Shown: piece after piece, positions 26,521 to 34,385 of the stretch
Layout of the letters: each line of letters opens with the position of its first letter
Numbering within the stretch: the first letter of the stretch is position 1
DNA from: Bradyrhizobium monzae
GTDB taxonomy: Bacteria; Pseudomonadota; Alphaproteobacteria; Rhizobiales; Xanthobacteraceae
Direction of reading: 5' to 3'
Assembly: GCF_021458635.1 (NCBI RefSeq)
Contig: NZ_JAIRDQ010000007.1
Span: forward strand, 298,973 to 362,972
DNA length: 64,000 bases
Notes under the pieces: generated by a model
Database searches by the model: none
Told to the model about the DNA's origin: nothing
The model's input: the letters and a program-made list of their open reading frames with translations, nothing else
Program-made: the position numbers and the translations under genes

Positions 26521-27216
26521 GGTGGTCTCCGTTTGTTGCTCGGGCCGCGCCCATCGCAGCCTCGATGGCGATCCTTGGCCCGAGGAGCGATCGGCCCGCA
26601 GCCGTCAGGCCCGCAGCGCCAGCGGAGGACGGCGATAGCCTGCTTTTTTGTCTTCCCGCGAGGAATGCCGCCACTTCGCGGCAGGGGAAAAAAGCAGGCG
26701 CAGCCGTTGCGGGAAGGCGATCGAGGCGTTAGCCGGCCCTCGGGCCTGATCAGCCCATTCGAGGTTGCGTTGGACGCTCCCGATGAACGAACTGACGGAG
26801 ACAACCATGGCGGCCGACACCGACGCAGAACAAGGACGCGCTTGGATCGGTCGAACACACGCTGACGGCCGCGCATCAAAGGCAAGAAAGACGCATCCTG
26901 GCAAACGCTAGCGCCCCTTCGTCGCATTCCCGCGTGTCGGATGAAGTGCTGCCGGAGTGATCCACCGGGCAGGCCCTCGCAGACCTCGGTCATCATACAA
27001 TCAAATCGACCGGCCTCATCCCTCGCTGTTGATCGGCCTTCACGACCGCAGCCCTTGCTCCATCGCAGCCAAAGTAGATCAGAGCGATCGTGGCCGCCAT
27101 CATGACAAGGCTTCAGTGTTCGCCGCTGTGCGCAAAAGGCTTGGCCGCGCGCTGGTCAGGCGCGCGGCCAAAAATTTAGAACCCGCCGGGGCCCGCCTAC
27201 GGCCCCGGCTCAGTCC
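26521..27216. other. Intergenic region with a 12-bp inverted repeat
   Basis: GCCTGCTTTTTT (26638-26649) and AAAAAAGCAGGC (26688-26699) are perfect inverted copies 38 bp apart, with partial pairing further inside. No gene was recognised. Confidence 0.5.
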
Positions 27217-27710
27217 TCATTCCGCGGCCTCCGAATACGCGTCGCTGTCCTGCGCGTCAGTTGAAGCGTCGGTCCGATCCTCCGGCTTCCCCGTTCTCAG
27301 GAGCGAAGGCAGCCAACCGGTCGGGGCCAGCAACTGTTCGGCAGCCTCCGCCATATCGACCTTCTTCATATCCACCATTCGCTCGGCGACCTCGCCGCTC
27401 ACACCTTCGCAGACCGCCTCCAGAATGCGCGCCTTGGTGACACGGCCAAGATAGCTGCGGACCGTCGGCCGCCAATAGCCGGTCATGTCGAGGGAAACAG
27501 CTTCCGCCAGCCGATCCGCTGTTGCCATCGCTCGCGGCCGTCGCTCCCACGGCAGTCTCACCGCATTGACGGTCAATGCCGTGCAATGCGCAAACAAGGC
27601 CATGCGGCTGTCGTGGTCGAGTTCGGCCACGAAAGTCCAAAGGCCAGTGGCATCCAGGTGCTCTCGGTAGGGCGAGAGCACCTCGCTCTGTACGAGCTGA
27701 GGCTCTCTCG
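27217..27710 (-). pseudogene. ParB-like plasmid/ICE partition protein, C-terminal fragment
   Basis: The frame encodes LWTFVAELDHDSRMALFAHC, LTVNAVRLPWERRPRAMATA and GRVTKARILEAVCEGVSGEV, then EQLLAPTGWLPSLLRT. This is the C-terminal region of the roughly 700-residue ParB-like proteins that precede DUF736 in rhizobial ICEs. The ParB nuclease and helix-turn-helix parts are absent. Sequence upstream of about 27710 no longer matches the family, so the left end of the gene was lost, perhaps when the 28-37 kb cassette arrived. Confidence 0.8.
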
Positions 27711-28123
27711 GGCTCGGGAATATCCGACTTTGGCAATACTTGAGGTTATTGGAATGCCTGCGTTCCGCCGCCAATGCTCATTTCGGAGCCCCCGCAGGCA
27801 TCATGTTTAATCTCGCGGGCTCCGTCTGCCGCGATCGCTACTCGGACCTAAGATGTTAAAGCCACCGTTTCAGACCGCCCAGCCTCAGCTAGGCCATGTC
27901 CACCAGGTCTGCCGAGGTCATGCGACCTATTGCGTCCATCGCTGCTGCAGCAGTGGCAAGCGGCAAAGTCTGCCGATCCAGAACCCGATGGGCATGTCAA
28001 TGGGTTGCTTACGTCTCGGGTTGACCGTTTTGCGCGCATAGTTGTTGATTTTGATCAAGATTGGGGTTCCAATGCGATGCGCTTCTTCAGGACGCTCGCA
28101 AATCCAGACCGGGTTTGAAGCCG
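27711..28123. other. Boundary between ICE remnant and the cyclase cassette
   Basis: About 410 bp without a supported gene. The sequence becomes more AT-rich toward the cyclase gene. No attachment-site repeat was recognised. Confidence 0.4.
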
Positions 28124-31100
28124 ATGGGCACGCCTGTGAGAGAATTCGCCGCCTTTTTCCCCAAATGGGTCCGCGCATTTTTGTGCAGCGGCAACTATTG
28201 CACTGACGAGCCGTGGGTTGAAGAGCGGAAGGCGGCCGTCCTGCTCTTTGACCTAGCAGGATTCACGAGCAAGACCGAACAACTGGGCAAGCACGGCGCC
28301 GAGGAACTCAGCGATCTCCTCAATGACTATTTTTCACCACTGACAGACGTGATCGACGCATATGGCGGTGACATCGCCGCCTTCGCTGGTGATGCAATTC
28401 TCGCTATCTGGGCCGATAGTGACCTGAAGCAAGCCACTGGACGGGCAGCGCAATGCGCGCTTGCGCTGCGCGAAACCATGAAAACCGTGGCCGCGCGTCA
28501 TGGAAAAATCAATCAGCGCACGGCAATTGATCTAGGCAGCGTTCACTTCTGCAAAATGGGCGGGCTAAACAACAACTGGCATTTTTTTGTAGTTGGCGAA
28601 CCAATCTATCAAGTTGGCACGGCCTATCGCAAAGCTAGCGTCGGAGAAATTTTGCTTTGTGATGCAGCTGCCGCTATGTTGGACGGGCAGTTTGATGGCG
28701 AACTCACCTCTCAAGGAATTCGCCTCGTCGGGATGAAACCGTCAAACCTTCCGCCGCACACTTCTCCATCCGATATTCCTCACGCGGTGATCGATAGGCT
28801 CATTCCCAGAGTCCTGCGTGATCGCATTGGCTCAGGGAGCGACGATTGGATCGGTGAATTTCGAACCCTCACAATCGTGAGAATCTCGCTGCTCGACATC
28901 CGGTTCAACCCTGAAACGCTATCCCGCGTACAGCAAGGCCTGTTGGAGGTGCAATCTATATCAGAACGATTGGAGGGCACCCTTCATCAGGTCATTATGG
29001 ACGACAAAGGGCTGAGCGTTACGCTCATCTTCGGTCTCCCGCCTTTTGCGCACGAGGAAGATCCATTGCGGGCGGTTGAAGCTGCCCTTGCTATTCGCCG
29101 GCAACTGACTGCACAGGGCATCAACACGTCCGTCGGAATCGCCACTGGCCGTCTGTTCTGCGGCACGTATGGTGGACGAACGCGTCGAGAATACGGAGTG
29201 AATGGGCATGCAATGAACCTCGCGGCCCTTTTTGCCGATGCAGCCCAGGGAGAGGTAATTTGCGATTCCGCCACGGCCGAGGCCGTGGGTCAGCGGATCG
29301 CATTCGCTGTGCTGCCCCGCTTGCACATCAAGGGGATTGCGACACCAGTCCTCGGCTTTAGTCCGATTGCCCCAGCAAATTCGATTCGACGCAGCACTAT
29401 TTGCAGAGTATTCGGTAGGGATCTTGAGCGAGCAACCCTCAAGCAATGTATCGATGACGTGAAACTCGAGCGTGGGCAGCTCGTGATGGTCGTGGGCGAC
29501 CCTGGCATCGGAAAATCAAATCTAATTGCAGATCTTCTTTCATCCTGCGAAGCGAACGGCCGTCGCGTTCTCCAAGGATTCGCTACGGCGATAGACAAAT
29601 CCACGCCCTTCTTCGTCTGGCGGAATGTCCTGCGGCAAATCCTCAAATTTCATCCAAACAGTGACGCAACTCCAGCTCGTAGCCTAGCTTCGAAACTCCT
29701 AACGGACGACTCTAAGCTCCTAAGCTGGCTGCCCCTGCTTGATGAGGTAATCCCGCTCGGATTTCCGCAAACCGAGCTCACCGAGCAAATTAGCGGCGCA
29801 GCGCGTGCCGCCGCTATCGAAGAAGTGATCATTGCGCTGATCACAAGATCATCATCCCGAATCCTGATACTCGAGGACCTTCATTGGTTTGACAGCTCGT
29901 CACTAGAGTTGTTGGGCGTTGCCGCACGTCGACTTCGTGACTGTCTGATCATACTGACCAGACGCAAGTTTGCCCCGCAAGCACCGCCGCCACCGGAATT
30001 GTCAAAGCTTGTTCCGACCCTTGAGATTGAACTTAAGCCATTGGAAGGCGCTGCACTTGGCGAGATTATCCGAGAGCGCCTCCATGCAATTGAGATTCCT
30101 CGATCTCTGGTCGATTTCGTCGATCGCTATGCCGCAGGAAACCCGTTCTTTTGCGAGGAGCTCGTGCTATCTCTTCGCGATACAGGTAAGCTATCTGTCG
30201 TTCATGGTGTCTGCAAATTTGACGAGCCCCGCGAGGCAAGCATAGCGCTATCGACAACCCTCGAACGCGCGATCGTCAGCCGCGTCGATATCCTATCAAG
30301 GACAGATCAACTCGCGCTCAAGATTGCAAGCGTCATTGGCGATGCCTTCAACGTCGATATGCTCCTGAAGGTCGCGCCGGAGCAGCCTTATGATGTAGCG
30401 ATAAGTGACACACTCAGACGGCTCGTTGAGAATGACTTCCTCACAACTCAACAGGGAGCCGGAGTCGGAGCGACTTACACTTTCCGACATTCTTTGAGCC
30501 AGGAGGCAATCTATAACCTATTGTCGTTTGCGCAGCGAAGAACGCTACACAAACAGATCGCAACCTTAATTGAGGAATCGCAATCCGGCGATCTGCAATC
30601 ATATTACGCTCAGCTTGCCCGCCATTGGGGGCAGGCGGAGGAGCCGATGCGGGCCGTTCGCTATCTTGAACTTGCTGCTGAACAGGCGCTTCATAATTAC
30701 GGCAATCGAGATTCGATCAGATATTTGGACCGGATTTTCGAGCTCATCGAGCGAGCAACCTTAAACATTGATCCGGACCGGTTGATCGGATGGGAAATCA
30801 TGTTCGGCGACGCCTATCACGAGTTGTCCGAGTATGGCAGCTCCTCGGAGCACTATGGTCGAGCCATGATCATTCTGCAAAAGCCGCTTCCCGCGACCAC
30901 CGCGCAGAAGGTCCGCGCCGCAATATACAATGGCTCAGCTCAACTTGGCGCACGGCTTTGGCGAAGAGCCCATCAACAATCGAATGATCGTGAACGCATC
31001 AGGCTACAGCGTGCGTCTCACATCTATGAGCATCTTTCCGAGCAGTATTTCTTTCAAAATGATTCGTTAGCTGTACTTAACGGTACGTTGGCTTCGCTCA

Positions 31101-32143
31101 ATCTTGCCGAGCAATGCAACTCATTTCCGGAAATTATTAGAGGCTACGGCGCCCTGGCGCTTGGTCTTGCCATGTCGGGAGCTGTCGGTCCGGCGGGCTA
31201 TTACAGCCGTCACGCATTACAGCTCGCTGATGAGCGAGGGGGGTTGCCTGAAAAGGCTCGTGTTGAGCTTGTGGTTGGAGTCTTGTCATATGGGCTTGGT
31301 GAATGGTCCATTGCCGAGCAGCATGCGAATGCCGCCGCCGCGCTTTATTCCAGGCTCGGAGACCGCACCCGCGCGCTCAATAGCGAGGTTATGGCCATCT
31401 TTGTCTCCATCCTTCGCGGCGACATCGAGAGTGCAAACAACCGACTTCGAAGCATAAGTGCAGACATATCGGACAGGTCTTCGGCGCAAGTACGCGCCTG
31501 GAGCCTTTCCGCCCGCGTTCTCATTGATACGCTGACCGGGCGCTCAAGTGCCGATGATTTGCGCTTGCTGCGGGAAATCGCCGATGAAAGACAGATTCGT
31601 ACCGATCGTTTACTTTGTCTCGGCATTGGGGCCGTCGCGCACTTTCACCGAAAAGAGATAGACAAGGCAGCAGAAACGGCCGATCGCGGTCTGGAGGTTC
31701 TCCGGGAATGTAGCGTTGTGTGGGGCGGTTATGCCTATGGCGCCGCTGGAGTCGCTGACGTTTCCTTGAATTGCCTGGAGCTAGCTGGCAACGCGGAACC
31801 ACATGCCTCGCAAGCTCGCCAGCGGGCCGTTCTTGCCTGTCAGCATCTTTCGCGATTGGCACGAACTTCTCCGATATGCCGACCATTCGCTCATTTGATG
31901 AGGGGAAGGCTGGAACTGCGTCTATCGCGGCCCACGAAGGCACGGCGGGAGTTGGAGCGTGCCGCTGCGACCGCACGGCACCTGGAAATGAGCCACGAGC
32001 GGGCAAGAGCCCTCTATGAGATTGGCAACTCAATGGCAATCAACGATCCGGCGAGACTATCCTACCTAAATCGAGCTGAATCCATCTTTGAACAAATTGG
32101 CGCTAGTGCCGAAGCATCTCACGTGAGGTGCGCTTTGCAATAG
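28124..32143 (+). CDS. Soluble adenylyl cyclase-like protein: two cyclase domains, AAA ATPase, helical repeats
   Basis: 1339 residues with the domain order of mammalian ADCY10. Cyclase domain 1 (about 35-190) keeps the two metal aspartates, in LFDLAGFTSK (D43) and GGDIAAFAGDAIL (D90). Cyclase domain 2 (about 245-415) has DDKGLSVTLIFGLP (K295) and RREYGVNGHAMNLAALFADA, where the catalytic Arg expected after NLAA is Leu369. The ATPase has Walker A GDPGIGKS (458-465) and Walker B LILEDLHWFD (581-590). The last 600 residues are TPR-like helices. Either it makes cAMP poorly or it is a nucleotide-sensing regulator. The ATG at 28124 is chosen for domain fit; a TTG at 28061 is in frame. The next gene starts 27 bp later. 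Looks AT-richer than the flanks. Confidence 0.9.
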   Translation: MGTPVREFAAFFPKWVRAFLCSGNYCTDEPWVEERKAAVLLFDLAGFTSKTEQLGKHGAEELSDLLNDYFSPLTDVIDAYGGDIAAFAGDAILAIWADSDLKQATGRAAQCALALRETMKTVAARHGKINQRTAIDLGSVHFCKMGGLNNNWHFFVVGEPIYQVGTAYRKASVGEILLCDAAAAMLDGQFDGELTSQGIRLVGMKPSNLPPHTSPSDIPHAVIDRLIPRVLRDRIGSGSDDWIGEFRTLTIVRISLLDIRFNPETLSRVQQGLLEVQSISERLEGTLHQVIMDDKGLSVTLIFGLPPFAHEEDPLRAVEAALAIRRQLTAQGINTSVGIATGRLFCGTYGGRTRREYGVNGHAMNLAALFADAAQGEVICDSATAEAVGQRIAFAVLPRLHIKGIATPVLGFSPIAPANSIRRSTICRVFGRDLERATLKQCIDDVKLERGQLVMVVGDPGIGKSNLIADLLSSCEANGRRVLQGFATAIDKSTPFFVWRNVLRQILKFHPNSDATPARSLASKLLTDDSKLLSWLPLLDEVIPLGFPQTELTEQISGAARAAAIEEVIIALITRSSSRILILEDLHWFDSSSLELLGVAARRLRDCLIILTRRKFAPQAPPPPELSKLVPTLEIELKPLEGAALGEIIRERLHAIEIPRSLVDFVDRYAAGNPFFCEELVLSLRDTGKLSVVHGVCKFDEPREASIALSTTLERAIVSRVDILSRTDQLALKIASVIGDAFNVDMLLKVAPEQPYDVAISDTLRRLVENDFLTTQQGAGVGATYTFRHSLSQEAIYNLLSFAQRRTLHKQIATLIEESQSGDLQSYYAQLARHWGQAEEPMRAVRYLELAAEQALHNYGNRDSIRYLDRIFELIERATLNIDPDRLIGWEIMFGDAYHELSEYGSSSEHYGRAMIILQKPLPATTAQKVRAAIYNGSAQLGARLWRRAHQQSNDRERIRLQRASHIYEHLSEQYFFQNDSLAVLNGTLASLNLAEQCNSFPEIIRGYGALALGLAMSGAVGPAGYYSRHALQLADERGGLPEKARVELVVGVLSYGLGEWSIAEQHANAAAALYSRLGDRTRALNSEVMAIFVSILRGDIESANNRLRSISADISDRSSAQVRAWSLSARVLIDTLTGRSSADDLRLLREIADERQIRTDRLLCLGIGAVAHFHRKEIDKAAETADRGLEVLRECSVVWGGYAYGAAGVADVSLNCLELAGNAEPHASQARQRAVLACQHLSRLARTSPICRPFAHLMRGRLELRLSRPTKARRELERAAATARHLEMSHERARALYEIGNSMAINDPARLSYLNRAESIFEQIGASAEASHVRCALQ

Positions 32144-32170
32144 TGGCCGAAGCTTGCGCGGGGACCACAC

Positions 32171-34372
32171 TTGGCGGAAAGGCAAATTTTGATTGTGGGC
32201 GGAGGAATAGCGGGCTTGAGCGCCGCCTTCGAACTCACGCGTACCCCTGACCTTCGAGCGAAGCATCGTGTGACTGTTTATCAGATGGGTTGGCGGCTCG
32301 GGGGCAAATGCGCGAGCGGCAGGGATGAGCGCGGTCGTAACGTCGAGCACGGCCTCCACATCTGGTTCGGATATTACGAGAATGCATTTCGGCTATTGCG
32401 GGAAGTGTACAAAGAATGGAAGCCTCCGCACGGACAAAAGATAATCTGCGCTGAGCAGGCTGTTCAGCCACAGCGTTTCACACCGATTGGGAACGGCGGT
32501 GATGGCGAGCCGAAGGTTTACGAGCTGTCATTTCCGACCAATGACGAGTTGCCGGGGACGGGATCGGCAGATCTCAGCGTCTGGAGCAGCCTTGTCCGAA
32601 TCCTCGAGCTTTTTGCCAGCTGTTTTGAGATGCAGATCCAATCGGATCAACACCTGGCGCATCTGGAGCCTCAATTTTCAGTAGAGGTTCTCCAACGTTT
32701 CCTTGCGGTAGACTGGAATACCGAGGCCGATCCAGTAAGATTCCAAACTCCGATGCGCGTTAGTCAATATCTCAGGACAGTGATCGGATGGGGCAAGTGC
32801 ATTGAAGAAGATCGGGTTTGGTCACATTTCGATCAGATCCAGGGCATTGCCGGCGCACTTCGCCATTCAGCTCGCGCTGTCCTTGATATTGAATTTTCGC
32901 GAACTGGCACAGGTGAGGTTCTTGCGCAGACGCTCGACATAGTTTCGGCCCTTGCCAATGGGCTAATCGTCGATTTGCTGTTTGCAGAGCGTCAGATTGA
33001 CGACCTCGACAGGCTGGACTTCCGCCAGTGGCTGGTAATCCATGGCGCAAGGGAAGATTCCGTGAGCCGATCGCCAGCTCTCTTCGCTCTCTATGACACG
33101 ATGTTTCAGTACCCCGATGGGCAACGAGGGCGCGCAAGCTATGGCGCAGGCACCGCCTTGCAGGTCGTCTTGCGGATGCTAGGCACCTATCAGGGCGCCC
33201 TGGCGTGGGAGCTTTACGCCGGTATGGGCGACGTGCTCATCGCACCGCTATTTCGAGTCCTGCAGCATCGAGGAGTCAGGTTTCACTTTTTTCATAAGCT
33301 CACAAACATCGATCTCAGCGCCGACCACAGGTCCATCGAACGCCTTCATTTCGATCAACAGGTAAAGCTCAGCATTGATCCCGCCGACTACGAACCGGTC
33401 GAGCTTCGCGACGGTTTGCTGACATGGGGTGCCGCACCCGATTGGGATGTGATCGAACACGGCAGGGAGCTCAAAGCCGCGGGGACAGACTTGGAGTCGC
33501 ACTGGTGCCGTCAAAGGGTTGGCTCGGTCTGCCGCGAACTAGGGCAGGATTTTGACGACGTTGTGCTCGCTATTCCGCTGGGCGCTTTCAAAAAACTCAA
33601 CTCTGCGGAGGGCCCCTGCAATCAGCTTTTTGAGATAAACCAGCGCTTCCGAACAATGGCGGAAAAGCTACCTCTTGTACCAAGTATTTCAGTCCAGGTT
33701 TGGAGCAAGCGGACCTTAAGTCAACTTGGCTGGACAGCACCAAAGCCTGCCATGGTCTGTACACCCCAGCCGCTCGGCGTCTGGGCGGACATGTCTCAAT
33801 TGCTTGGCAGGTTCGAATCAGAAGCAAAATCTCTGCACTACATCTGCGATGTCATGGACACCCAGCTCTATCGCAACCCCGCGACCCAGGCCGACGTACC
33901 AGAACACGCCACACGACTCGGAAAATCTCTCGCTGTCTACTGGTTTCAAGAAAAGGCAGCCACGCTTTGGCCCGCCGCCGTACTTGCACGGGGAGGCTTT
34001 GACTGGGATGTTCTCTATTCGCCGGGCAACGAAAAGGGGCAGGAGCGACTAGCCGGCCAAGTCGTCCGAGCGAACGTCAATCCATCAGACTGCTGCATTG
34101 CCACAGCGGCTGGCACGACCGCTTTCCGTCTAGGGACTGACGAGTCTGGATTCGAGCACCTTTTTCTTTGCGGATCCTGGATAAGAAGCGGGTTGAACAC
34201 CGAATGCATTGAGGCAGCGGTGATGTCCGGCATGCAGGCTGCGAGAGCGATCTCCGGAGAGGAACGACCTGTGCCCGGCGAAACGTTCTTGCATATGCAG
34301 CACCAGACTTACGGCCCATGCGAGATTGCGCGCTCTACTGTCTTGGCCATACTCGCGCAGATAGGCCTGTAA
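32171..34372 (+). CDS. FAD-dependent amine oxidase/desaturase-like protein
   Basis: 733 residues. The dinucleotide fold starts at once: ILIVGGGIAGLSAAFEL, followed by YQMGWRLGGKCASGRDERGR and NVEHGLHIWFGYYENAFRLL, as in zeta-carotene desaturase and hydroxysqualene dehydroxylase-type flavoenzymes. The C-terminal FAD motif is LFLCGSWIRSGLNTECIEAA. The long middle part (about 110-500) is not a standard desaturase insert. No signal peptide; probably cytoplasmic or membrane-associated. The start is a TTG at 32171. It is co-directional with the cyclase gene (27 bp gap) and the next gene (13 bp gap), so the three form an operon. Substrate unknown. Confidence 0.88.
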   Translation: MAERQILIVGGGIAGLSAAFELTRTPDLRAKHRVTVYQMGWRLGGKCASGRDERGRNVEHGLHIWFGYYENAFRLLREVYKEWKPPHGQKIICAEQAVQPQRFTPIGNGGDGEPKVYELSFPTNDELPGTGSADLSVWSSLVRILELFASCFEMQIQSDQHLAHLEPQFSVEVLQRFLAVDWNTEADPVRFQTPMRVSQYLRTVIGWGKCIEEDRVWSHFDQIQGIAGALRHSARAVLDIEFSRTGTGEVLAQTLDIVSALANGLIVDLLFAERQIDDLDRLDFRQWLVIHGAREDSVSRSPALFALYDTMFQYPDGQRGRASYGAGTALQVVLRMLGTYQGALAWELYAGMGDVLIAPLFRVLQHRGVRFHFFHKLTNIDLSADHRSIERLHFDQQVKLSIDPADYEPVELRDGLLTWGAAPDWDVIEHGRELKAAGTDLESHWCRQRVGSVCRELGQDFDDVVLAIPLGAFKKLNSAEGPCNQLFEINQRFRTMAEKLPLVPSISVQVWSKRTLSQLGWTAPKPAMVCTPQPLGVWADMSQLLGRFESEAKSLHYICDVMDTQLYRNPATQADVPEHATRLGKSLAVYWFQEKAATLWPAAVLARGGFDWDVLYSPGNEKGQERLAGQVVRANVNPSDCCIATAAGTTAFRLGTDESGFEHLFLCGSWIRSGLNTECIEAAVMSGMQAARAISGEERPVPGETFLHMQHQTYGPCEIARSTVLAILAQIGL

Positions 34373-34385
34373 GGAACGCTCAATC

